Below, in pieces: positions 35,641 through 43,421 of a DNA stretch of 64,000 bases. How positions within the stretch are numbered: the first letter of the stretch is position 1; every line of letters starts with the position of its first letter. The stretch comes from JBALVT01 sp045110675 (GTDB lineage Bacteria > Pseudomonadota > Gammaproteobacteria > Pseudomonadales > Halieaceae): the NCBI GenBank assembly GCA_045110675.1, contig JBGCGJ010000026.1, positions 1-64,000 of the forward strand, in the 5' to 3' direction. Position numbers and translations under genes: made by a program. Below the pieces are notes generated by a model. The model did no database searches. It saw only the letters and a list, made by a program, of their open reading frames with translations, and was not told the DNA's origin.

Positions 35641-36762
35641 CTATTCGGTTTGTTCGCCCGGACTGACAAAATCCATAACCTCCAGGTCAAAACCGGAGAT
35701 CGCATTGTACTTGATGGGCGCACCCATCAGGTGGATTTTTCCAACCCCGAGATCCTTGAGGATTTGCGAACCGAGACCCACTGTCGTATAGGTATCGGGC
35801 GCATCAAGGGCCGCTTGAAATTCATCATTGCCCAAAGCCAAATCGATGCTTGCCAGTAACTGCTCGGGGCCCTCTCGCCTGGCCAGCAGCACGATGACGC
35901 CCTGACCACTTTCGGAGACGGTTTTTAAACAATCGCTCAGCCCCCAGGACTGGCGTCCGGAAATTTCTGTTCTCACCAGATCTCTCAAGGTAGCGTTGAC
36001 GTGCACCCTCACCAAAGTGGGCTTCTGAGGGGAAATATCTCCTTTGGAAAGGGCAATATGAACGTCTCCCTCGGTCTGATCCCGGTAGGCGGTCAACTGA
36101 AACTTACCGTAAGCCGTGTCGATCTCTCCCTCGCGAATTCTGCGAATACTGCGCTCATTCACCATGCGAAAATGAATCAAGTCGGCAATGGTCCCAATTT
36201 TTAAATTGTATTGCTGGGCAAAATCTACCAACGCAGGCCCATCAGCCAATTCTCCTTCAGGTGTAAGGATATCGGCAATCACAGCGGAGGGCTGCAATCC
36301 CGCAAGACGTGCGTAGTCTGAAGCCGCCTCGGTATGTCCTGCTCGAATCAGCACTCCACCGGGTGTCACTGTGAGTGGAAAAATGTGCCCGGGCTGGACA
36401 ATATCCGCTGGAACTGCATTCACTGCACAGGCAGCCTGCACAGTGAGAGCGCGATCTAGCGCAGAAATACCTGTATCAATACCAACTGTGGCCTCAATCG
36501 AAAGGGTGAAATTGGATTTTTCCCCATGGGCATCCTCGACCATGGGGGGCAGGTTTAATTGCTTGCAGCGCTCCTGGGTCAACGCGAGACAGACTAAACC
36601 TCTGGCCTGGCGAGCCATAAAAGTGACGTTCTTGGCATCGACATGTTCGGCCGCCACCATGACCACACCTTCGTTGTGACTCTCGGCATCGTCATCGAGT
36701 AACACCACCATTTTTCCCTGGCGAATGTCGCTGATGAGTTCGTCTACGGTATTTACCTGCAT
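35641..36762 (-). CDS. RibBA-type protein with degenerate DHBP synthase site and GCHII-like C-terminal domain
   Basis: 373 aa. Residues 1-205 follow 3,4-dihydroxy-2-butanone-4-phosphate synthase (ARGLVCLALTQERCKQLNLP, QPGHIFPLTVTPGGVLIRAGHTEAASDYARLAGL). However, the active-site motif D-R-E-N-E-G-D is replaced by A-E-S-H-N-E-G-V, and the later conserved (I/L)CE is IAD. The catalytic Arg, metal-binding Glu, Asp and distal Glu thus appear lost. Residues 210-373 resemble GTP cyclohydrolase II but lack the zinc cysteines, as is common in proteobacteria. The gene sits in the ribB position of the rib operon. It is probably a regulatory or structural remnant, or an enzyme with altered chemistry. Confidence 0.82.
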   Translation of the reverse strand: MQVNTVDELISDIRQGKMVVLLDDDAESHNEGVVMVAAEHVDAKNVTFMARQARGLVCLALTQERCKQLNLPPMVEDAHGEKSNFTLSIEATVGIDTGISALDRALTVQAACAVNAVPADIVQPGHIFPLTVTPGGVLIRAGHTEAASDYARLAGLQPSAVIADILTPEGELADGPALVDFAQQYNLKIGTIADLIHFRMVNERSIRRIREGEIDTAYGKFQLTAYRDQTEGDVHIALSKGDISPQKPTLVRVHVNATLRDLVRTEISGRQSWGLSDCLKTVSESGQGVIVLLARREGPEQLLASIDLALGNDEFQAALDAPDTYTTVGLGSQILKDLGVGKIHLMGAPIKYNAISGFDLEVMDFVSPGEQTE

Positions 36763-36801
36763 TTCATCTGTCCCAATTCATCGCAATCTCCCGCCCGGGC
36801 A

Positions 36802-37464
36802 TCAGCGACGTAAAAAACCATTTTCAGCGAGTGTCTCCATTGTTACGCCGTTCATCTGCGGGTCGGCCGCTGAATCACCGAGCATCAAACGCTCCAGATA
36901 GCGTGCGATCACATCCACTTCCAAATTAACCGCAGAGCCCGGTACGTAATCCCCGAAAATCGTCTCTGCGACAGTTTGCGGAATAATATTTAAATCAAAC
37001 TCAGCACCGTTCACGGCATTGACCGTCAAGCTGGTACCATCGACACAAATACTGCCCTTGTGAGCAATGTATTTGGCCAGCTCATTAGGTGCACGCAATA
37101 CAAAGCGCACCGATCGGGCATCCTGTTCCAGACTGACGATCTCACCCACGCCATCGACATGGCCGCTAACAATATGGCCACCGAGCCTACTGGCCGGGGT
37201 CATCGCCTTCTCTAAATTCACTTTCGATCCGGTTTCTAATTTCCCCAAGGTGGTGAAATTCAAAGTCTCGACAGAAACATCCGCCCAATATCCGTCGCCG
37301 GGAAGATCGACAACGGTCAGGCAAACCCCGTTGGTACAAATGCTGTCTCCGAGGGCTACGTCATCGAGCGAAAGACCGTGAGTCTTAACATACAAACGGA
37401 CATCGCCGCCCTTGGGCTGCAGCGCCGAAATTTCCCCAACAGCCTGAATAATACCTGTAAACAT
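36802..37464 (-). CDS. ribE: Riboflavin synthase, alpha subunit
   Basis: 220 aa. The two lumazine-binding repeats begin MFTGIIQAVGEI and HIVSGHVDGVGEI (near residue 97). GDSICTNGVCLTVVDL and HKGSICVDGTSLTVNAV are the matching substrate loops of each half. It dismutates two lumazine molecules to riboflavin. It lies between ribD and the RibBA-type gene. Confidence 0.97.
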   Translation of the reverse strand: MFTGIIQAVGEISALQPKGGDVRLYVKTHGLSLDDVALGDSICTNGVCLTVVDLPGDGYWADVSVETLNFTTLGKLETGSKVNLEKAMTPASRLGGHIVSGHVDGVGEIVSLEQDARSVRFVLRAPNELAKYIAHKGSICVDGTSLTVNAVNGAEFDLNIIPQTVAETIFGDYVPGSAVNLEVDVIARYLERLMLGDSAADPQMNGVTMETLAENGFLRR

Positions 37465-37511
37465 GAATCACCTACGAAAACGAAAGCGCAACCCCACAGG
37501 GGTGAACTTGG

Positions 37512-38624
37512 CTAGACCGGACGGGCGGTAAAGCGCCAATCCTGGCCAATTTTGCGGACGTCGTGCACATCCAACTGAACCTTCTCCGACATTAAATCCA
37601 GAGGCAGTCCAAGCAGAGGCCGCGCCTTATCCCCCATTAGCAACGGCGCCATATAGACAATCAGTTCGTCCAACAAACCTGCCTGCAATAGAGCTCCCGC
37701 CAAACGGGGGCCAGATTCTACCAGAATTTCATTGCATTGCCGCCGACTTAACTCATTTACCATTGCTGATAAATCCAGGCCTCCGGGCCCGTTTTTGAGG
37801 CCCAGCAGCTTGTCTGCGGAGCTCTGCAATGCTTCGGGAAATTCACAGTCCATGTTGTGGAACACGATCGTGGAGGAAGACGCATCCAGTATTTTAGATC
37901 CGGCGGGAGTGCGCAGATTTGAGTCCAGCACCACGCGAAGAGGTTGACGCTGAACTGCCAAAGTAGCGGCATCCTCACTCAGACCCAGTTCTTCGGCCCG
38001 CACGGTTAGCGAACAATCATCTGACAACACCGTACCAACTCCAGTCACAATGGCGCAGCTGGCAGCGCGCAGACGCTGAACATCTGCCCTCGCTGCTGGC
38101 CCCGTAATCCACTGACTTTCGCCGCTGGCCATTGCGGTGCGACCGTCCATCGACATTGCCAGCTTGGCCCTGATTCTAGGGCGGCCAGCACTCATTCTGG
38201 AAATGAAACCGGGAATTAACCGTGCCGCTTCAGCAGCCAGTAAACCGCTACTGACCTCCACACCCGCGGCCCGGAGCTTTTCTATCCCTTTGCCGTTAAC
38301 CTCCGGGTTGGGATCCTCTAAAGCGATAACCACGCGAGCAACGCCGGCTGCGATCAGTGCATCTGCACATGGACCCGTTTTACCGTGATGACTACAGGGC
38401 TCAAGGGTGACGTATGCTGTAGCACCACGCGTATCCTCGCAGTGATTAATCGCTTCAACTTCTGCGTGGTTGCCGCCAGCCGGTTGGGTGAAGCCCTCAC
38501 CGATAACATGGCCATCGCGCAGTAACACACAACCTACATGAGGATTGGGCATGGCGGAGTACTGACCCAGGGCTGCAAGTTGCAGCGCGCGAGCCATCAT
38601 AGAGGTATCTAGAGCGGAGTTCAT
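37512..38624 (-). CDS. ribD: Bifunctional pyrimidine deaminase/reductase of riboflavin synthesis
   Basis: 370 aa from an ATG at 38624; a TTG at 38645 overlapping the nrdR stop and closer to GAGGTG is an alternative start adding 7 residues. The deaminase domain has GCVLLRDGHVIGEG, HAEVEAINH and TLEPCSHHGKTGPC with the zinc ligands. The reductase domain begins near 150 (RIRAKLAMSMDGRTA, QWITGPAARADVQRLRA) and ends with ILVESGPRLAGALLQAGL. It catalyses steps two and three of riboflavin synthesis. Confidence 0.95.
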   Translation of the reverse strand: MNSALDTSMMARALQLAALGQYSAMPNPHVGCVLLRDGHVIGEGFTQPAGGNHAEVEAINHCEDTRGATAYVTLEPCSHHGKTGPCADALIAAGVARVVIALEDPNPEVNGKGIEKLRAAGVEVSSGLLAAEAARLIPGFISRMSAGRPRIRAKLAMSMDGRTAMASGESQWITGPAARADVQRLRAASCAIVTGVGTVLSDDCSLTVRAEELGLSEDAATLAVQRQPLRVVLDSNLRTPAGSKILDASSSTIVFHNMDCEFPEALQSSADKLLGLKNGPGGLDLSAMVNELSRRQCNEILVESGPRLAGALLQAGLLDELIVYMAPLLMGDKARPLLGLPLDLMSEKVQLDVHDVRKIGQDWRFTARPV

Positions 38625-38641
38625 CGCTGGTAATCGGAGCG

Positions 38642-39115
38642 TCAACTCACCTCGTCGCTGTCTGAGTCTTGCTGCAAACTCTCGATCGCGTCGCGAAATT
38701 CAGATATATCTTCGAAACTGCGATACACCGAGGCAAATCGCACATAGGCGACCTGATCCAGCTGTTTGAGGTGTTCCATGACCAGTTCCCCCAGCACAAT
38801 GGATTTTACTTCGCGCTCACCGGTGGCGCGAAGTGCATGTTTGATCTGCTGTATCTCAGCTTCCATCGCCTCGATCGAAACTGGTCGTTTCTGCAGTGCC
38901 CGCAAAAATCCGGCCCGCAATTTCTCTTCATTGAAGGGCTCTCGGGAACCATTGGTCTTGATCAATCGCGGCATCACCAACTCGGCAACTTCATAAGTCG
39001 TGTAGCGCTCTTTGCAGCTGAGACACTCCCGTCTACGTCGCACCTGATCGCCCTCGGCCACCAGCCTGGAATCGATCACTTTTGTGTCTTCTGCGGAGCA
39101 AAATGGGCAATGCAT
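38642..39115 (-). CDS. nrdR: Transcriptional repressor NrdR
   Basis: 157 aa. The N-terminal zinc ribbon is MHCPFCSAEDTKVIDSR...RRRRECLSCKERYTTYE. The ATP-cone follows (VMPRLIKTNGSREPFNEEKL). NrdR senses ATP/dATP and represses ribonucleotide reductase genes. It heads the ribD operon; a 396-nt gap with palindromes separates it from glyA upstream. Confidence 0.97.
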   Translation of the reverse strand: MHCPFCSAEDTKVIDSRLVAEGDQVRRRRECLSCKERYTTYEVAELVMPRLIKTNGSREPFNEEKLRAGFLRALQKRPVSIEAMEAEIQQIKHALRATGEREVKSIVLGELVMEHLKQLDQVAYVRFASVYRSFEDISEFRDAIESLQQDSDSDEVS

Positions 39116-39273
39116 GGATCTTAACCTTTAATCTAAGTGACTGAAGATTAACATGATTTTGCGTTCGGTATGAGACCTATATGGGCTATGTGTCGCTTCT
39201 AGAACTATGGTTGGTGATGCGGTGTTTGAACACGACGTGGTGGGCAACTTGTTTAGTGGTGGGGCTTCGAATC

Positions 39274-39343
39274 GCTTCGCCTTGGGTGAACCCTCACTCG
39301 GTTCAAGGGGCAGGCCCTTGTGAGGGTTCACCCAAGGCGAAGC
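39274..39343. repeat. Perfect long hairpin A with 22-nt conserved loop
   Basis: A 24-bp perfect inverted repeat (39274-39297 with 39320-39343; arm starts GCTTCGCCTTGGGTGAACCC) encloses a 22-nt loop (39298-39319). The loop contains a smaller stem (AAGGG...CCCTT). The loop is the exact reverse complement of the loop of hairpin B 82 nt downstream, while the stems of A and B are unrelated. It lies between the end of glyA and the start of nrdR. No U-tract follows, so it is not a simple intrinsic terminator. Confidence 0.9.
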
Positions 39344-39400
39344 TGGCGAGGTGCTAAGCGAACAGGCTTAAACGTACTTGCCAGTATGGCTCGATCGAAG

Positions 39401-39472
39401 CAGGTCTCGGTGTGTGACACCTCATAAGGGCCTGCCCCTTGAACCGAATGAGGTGTCACACACCGAGGCCTG
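39401..39472. repeat. Long hairpin B, loop is reverse complement of hairpin A loop
   Basis: 25-bp arms (39401-39425 with 39448-39472, one G-T type mismatch) of sequence unrelated to hairpin A enclose a 22-nt loop (39426-39447) identical to the reverse complement of 39298-39319. The pair therefore looks like two inverted copies of one small element whose centre is conserved and whose flanking arms have diverged together. Confidence 0.9.
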
Positions 39473-39511
39473 CGAATTAAAAACTCAAACAACCACAACG
39501 CCCAAAAAAAA

Positions 39512-40774
39512 CTACCGATAAACCGGAAACCGAGAACAGATCTCCAACACCTTAACCTTAACCTCAGCAATCACCTGTTCAGAAGTCCCATTCTCCAAAG
39601 ACTCAAGCACATCACACATCCAACCCGTGAGTTCAACGGTTTCAGCCTCACCAAACCCCCGGGTCGTAATCGCAGGTGTACCCACTCGCAAACCAGAAGT
39701 CACAAAGGGCGAACGCGGATCATTCGGAACCGCGTTCTTGTTCACCGTGATGTTGGCGGCGCCGAGAGCGGCATCCGCATCAGTACCGGTGTAATCCTTG
39801 CCAATAAGATCAACCAACATCAGGTGATTATCAGTTCCACCGGAGACAATTTTGATGCCTCGATCAATAAACGTTTGAGCCATTGCCTTGGCGTTGGTGA
39901 CAACCTGCTTCTGGTAAGTCACAAACTCTGGACTCTGGGCTTCTTTGAAACTTACCGCCTTGGCGGCAATAACGTGCATTAAAGGGCCGCCCTGGCCGCC
40001 GGGAAAAACCGCTGAATTAAACTTCTTCTCAAGTGCCTCGTCAGCCTTGGCAATAATGATACCGCCACGGGGTCCACGAAGTGTCTTGTGGGTTGTCGAG
40101 GTCACTACGTGTGCATGGGGAACCGGGTTCGGATAAACACCGGCAGCGACCAGGCCAGCCACATGGGCCATATCAACCATCAAATAGGCGCCAACTTTGT
40201 CCGCGATTTCTCTGAAACGCGCCCAATCCATCACTCTGGAGTAGGCAGAGAAGCCTGCGACGATCATCTTCGGCTTGTGTTCCAGCGCCAGCGCCTCGAC
40301 CTGGTCATAATCGACTTCACCCGTCGCCGGATCAAGACCGTATTGAATAGCGTTGTACATCTTGCCTGAAAAATTGGGCTTGGCACCGTGAGTAAGATGG
40401 CCGCCGTCTGCCAGACTCATTCCCAGAACAGTATCTCCGGGAACGCACAGTGCAAGATAGACCGCTGAGTTAGCCTGGGAGCCCGAGTGGGGCTGGACGT
40501 TCGCATAGTCGGCGCCGAAAAGTGTTTTAACTCTATCGATCGCCAGCTCCTCGGCCTTATCGACAAACTCGCAACCACCGTAGTAGCGCTTGCCGGGATA
40601 ACCTTCTGCGTACTTATTAGTCAGCCCCGTACCCTGGGCTTGCATCACGCGTGGGCTGGTGTAATTTTCAGAAGCAATCAGCTCGATGTGTTCCTCCTGA
40701 CGCCGCTCTTCCTCACCTATGGCCGACCAAATCTCGTCATCGAAACCTTCAATCGTCATTGTCTTGTCGAACAT
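39512..40774 (-). CDS. glyA: Serine hydroxymethyltransferase
   Basis: 420 aa from the ATG at 40774. EEHIELIASENYTSPRVMQAQGT near 25, NVQPHSGSQANSAVYLALC near 90 and the PLP-lysine motif VVTSTTHKTLRGPRGGII near 225. It interconverts serine and glycine with one-carbon transfer to tetrahydrofolate. Placement upstream of nrdR-ribD is standard. Confidence 0.97.
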   Translation of the reverse strand: MFDKTMTIEGFDDEIWSAIGEEERRQEEHIELIASENYTSPRVMQAQGTGLTNKYAEGYPGKRYYGGCEFVDKAEELAIDRVKTLFGADYANVQPHSGSQANSAVYLALCVPGDTVLGMSLADGGHLTHGAKPNFSGKMYNAIQYGLDPATGEVDYDQVEALALEHKPKMIVAGFSAYSRVMDWARFREIADKVGAYLMVDMAHVAGLVAAGVYPNPVPHAHVVTSTTHKTLRGPRGGIIIAKADEALEKKFNSAVFPGGQGGPLMHVIAAKAVSFKEAQSPEFVTYQKQVVTNAKAMAQTFIDRGIKIVSGGTDNHLMLVDLIGKDYTGTDADAALGAANITVNKNAVPNDPRSPFVTSGLRVGTPAITTRGFGEAETVELTGWMCDVLESLENGTSEQVIAEVKVKVLEICSRFPVYR

Positions 40775-40918
40775 GCCATTACCCCCTAGCGCAAAGCGGC
40801 GCATTTTACCCCAAAGCTCGGCCGCGTATAAGGGCTACAGGCCGCTTCCAAACTATTTACTATCACGTGCAAGCAATGGATACTCGCTGGATTCGAAACA
40901 AGGCGATAAGACGGCAGG

Positions 40919-41380
40919 ATGAGCGAAAAACTGATGGTGGGCTGGCGCGAATGGCTGGCACTGCCGGAACTTGGAATTGATCGCATCAAGGCAAAAATTG
41001 ATACCGGTGCGCGTACCAGTGCACTGCATGCTTTTTATCTGGACCCGTTTGAACAAAACGATGAACAGTGGATTCGTTTTGGCATTCACCCCAAACAAAA
41101 AGAGACCGAAGAGGTTAAACACTGCGTTGCCAAAATCATCGATCGCCGCAATGTCACCGATTCTGGAGGCCACACCGAACAAAGATACGTTATTCAGACT
41201 AATATTAGACTGGGCGAACGGGAGATTGTCGCAGAAGTTACCCTAACTGATCGTGAGAATATGCGGTTTCGCATGCTTCTGGGGCGCACGGCCATGCGAG
41301 ACGTGTGCCTGGTGGACTCGGCTCGCTCCTACTTACTCCGGCCCCCGTCGGATACCAAACCCGGGAACACGAATCCATGA
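40919..41380 (+). CDS. rimB: RimB-like ATP-dependent zinc protease domain protein (retropepsin fold)
   Basis: 153 aa. VGWREWLALPELGIDRIKAKIDTGARTSAL contains the DTGA(R/K)TSAL motif of the PF05618 family, and MRFRMLLGRTAMRDVCLVD the family C-terminal motif. It resembles the protease that trims polyglutamate tails made by RimK. The stop overlaps the rimK ATG (ATGA), strongly supporting a functional link with the downstream ligase. Confidence 0.85.
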   Translation: MSEKLMVGWREWLALPELGIDRIKAKIDTGARTSALHAFYLDPFEQNDEQWIRFGIHPKQKETEEVKHCVAKIIDRRNVTDSGGHTEQRYVIQTNIRLGEREIVAEVTLTDRENMRFRMLLGRTAMRDVCLVDSARSYLLRPPSDTKPGNTNP

Positions 41381-42282
41381 AAATCGCTATTTTGTCGCTC
41401 AATAGTCGCTTATACAGCACCTCCCGTCTGGTTGAAGCGGCTGAGGATCACGGCCATGAGGCCCAGGTAATCGATACCCTGAAATGCTACATGGACATTT
41501 CCTCGTCGAAGCCTGCCATATGGTACCGGGGTGAAAAACTGGAAGGCTTTGATGCTGTAATCCCGAGGATCGGAGCCTCCATAACCAACTATGGTGTCGC
41601 GGTTATCAGGCAATTCGAAATGATGGGAGTATATTGCCTGACCGGATCGATACCGCTCGGGCGCTCCCGATCCAAACTTCGCGCACTACAACTACTCTCG
41701 CGCAAAGGTGTCGGCATGCCGGTGACCGGCTTCGCTCATGATGTTCACAACACGCGCGAACTCATCAAGTTGGTGGGAGGTGCTCCGCTGGTCGTGAAAT
41801 TGCTGGAAGGAACTCATGGTCGCGGAGTGGTCTTGGCAGAGACGATCAAGGCGGCGGAGAGTGTGATCGATGCCTTTTGCGAACTCAAAGCCGATTTTCT
41901 TGTGCAGGAATTTATCAAAGAAGCCGGTGGTAGCGACGTGCGCTGCTTCGTCATCGGCAGAAAAATTGTGGCAGCAATGGAACGCACAGCACAGAGCGGA
42001 GAGTTTCGTTCCAACTTGCATCGCGGCGGCAGTGCGCAGCTGACAAAACTAAGCCCCGCCGAGCGACGAACTGCGGTTAAGGCAGCCCAAGCGATGGGCC
42101 TTCACGTGGCCGGCGTGGATTTACTGCGCAGTTCCAGAGGACCCTTGGTAATGGAAGTGAACTCATCCCCTGGCCTACGAGGAATAGAAGAGGCAACAGG
42201 AATCAACGTGGCGGGAAAAATCATGAACTTCATCGAGGAGCATGCTAAACCGCAAAGTAACAGAGGCCATGCCAAGGGCTAA
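41377..42282 (+). CDS. rimK: Ribosomal protein S6--L-glutamate ligase
   Basis: 301 aa from the ATG at 41377, the same length as E. coli RimK. KIAILSLNSRLYSTSRLVEAA at the start, an ATP-grasp domain with GGAPLVVKLLEGTHGRGVVLAE near 140, and VMEVNSSPGLRGIEEATG near 255 for metal binding. It adds glutamates to the C-terminus of ribosomal protein S6; the rpsF gene in this window encodes an S6 with an extended Glu-rich tail ending in EE. Confidence 0.95.
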   Translation: MKIAILSLNSRLYSTSRLVEAAEDHGHEAQVIDTLKCYMDISSSKPAIWYRGEKLEGFDAVIPRIGASITNYGVAVIRQFEMMGVYCLTGSIPLGRSRSKLRALQLLSRKGVGMPVTGFAHDVHNTRELIKLVGGAPLVVKLLEGTHGRGVVLAETIKAAESVIDAFCELKADFLVQEFIKEAGGSDVRCFVIGRKIVAAMERTAQSGEFRSNLHRGGSAQLTKLSPAERRTAVKAAQAMGLHVAGVDLLRSSRGPLVMEVNSSPGLRGIEEATGINVAGKIMNFIEEHAKPQSNRGHAKG

Positions 42283-42302
42283 GGAAAGGGTCACACCAGA
42301 AT

Positions 42303-43361
42303 ATGGCACGCACTAAACACGAACAATTGATCGTTGGAGATCAAGAGATTCTTCCGGGCGAGCGTTACATCATCGATCTCCCAGTAGCGCCGGTATACAC
42401 ACACGACAATCTGGCCATCAGCATGCAAGTGATTCGCGGCAAGCGGCCCGGCCCTACACTCTTTGTTAGCGGCGCCATTCACGGCGATGAGATTAACGGC
42501 GTGGAAATTATTCGACGTATTTTAAAAGACCCTATGATGGAAAAGTTAAAGGGCACACTGATCGCTATACCCATTGTAAACGTCTATGGGTTCATCAATC
42601 ACACTCGCTATCTACCCGACGGACGGGATTTGAACCGGTCGTTTCCGGGGTCGACTCGAGGCTCCCTAACCGGTCGCGTGGCGGACACTTTTATGAGCGA
42701 GATTGTTGAAAAGTGTAGCCATGGAATAGATCTCCACACAGGTGCGAGACACCGCAGTAATTTCCCGCAAATTCGCGCCAATCTGAACGACCCGCAAACC
42801 TTGGAGATGACCAATGCTTTTGGAGTTCCAATAGCAATCAACGCCAGAACCCGCGATGGTTCTTTGCGACAGTGTGCGGCAGAACTTGGGGTGCCGGTAT
42901 TGTTGTATGAAGCGGGAGAGGCGCTGCGATTTGATGAAATTTACATCAGAGCCGGAGTGAAAGGCGTACTCAGTGTGATGCGCCATATCGGTATGCTGCG
43001 CAAGAGTCGCGCAAAAACAGTACCCCCAGCGATCAGCCAGAGTAGCAGCTGGTTGCGCGCTCCCGAAAGTGGCATCCTGCGCGTCCTTGTGCCCCTGGGT
43101 GAGGAGGTTGAGGCAGGTCAAACCATCGGGTTCATCGCCGACCCTCTGGGCACCAGCGAGACGGATGTTGTAGCACACGAATCCGGCGTGGTCATAGGGC
43201 GCACCAATCTTCCCTTAGTTTATGAAGGGGATGCTCTTTTTCATATCGCCCGTGTTAACAGCAAAGACGAGTGGACGGTGGAAGAGTTTCACGAGGAGCT
43301 GGAACCGGAGGACAATGACACAAATCCCAACGATTTGAGCTCAGCACCCATCGCCGATTAG
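42303..43361 (+). CDS. Succinylglutamate desuccinylase/aspartoacylase family protein
   Basis: 352 aa. Zinc-peptidase motifs are TLFVSGAIHGDEINGVEIIRR near residue 57 (His, Glu), IDLHTGARHRSNFPQIRAN near 140 (His) and LLYEAGEALRFDEI near 200 (catalytic Glu). The C-terminal barrel (SGILRVLVPLGEEVEAGQTIG) is typical of the AstE-like group. Such genes commonly follow rimK. It lies 20 nt downstream, so a role in removing or processing glutamyl modifications is plausible but unproven. Confidence 0.82.
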   Translation: MARTKHEQLIVGDQEILPGERYIIDLPVAPVYTHDNLAISMQVIRGKRPGPTLFVSGAIHGDEINGVEIIRRILKDPMMEKLKGTLIAIPIVNVYGFINHTRYLPDGRDLNRSFPGSTRGSLTGRVADTFMSEIVEKCSHGIDLHTGARHRSNFPQIRANLNDPQTLEMTNAFGVPIAINARTRDGSLRQCAAELGVPVLLYEAGEALRFDEIYIRAGVKGVLSVMRHIGMLRKSRAKTVPPAISQSSSWLRAPESGILRVLVPLGEEVEAGQTIGFIADPLGTSETDVVAHESGVVIGRTNLPLVYEGDALFHIARVNSKDEWTVEEFHEELEPEDNDTNPNDLSSAPIAD

Positions 43362-43421
43362 CCCCCGCAAACGGGCTCTGCTAAGATTTGCGGTCTGCAA
43401 TTTTTACTGAGTAAATTCCCA

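Noticed and set aside
35641..39115. FMN riboswitch controlling the rib operon
   Set aside because: The gaps before ribD, ribE and the RibBA-type gene are too short, and none shows RFN-like conserved blocks.
39274..39472. Simple intrinsic terminator after glyA
   Set aside because: Neither hairpin is followed by a U-tract on the glyA strand, and a terminator does not explain exactly complementary loops on unrelated stems.
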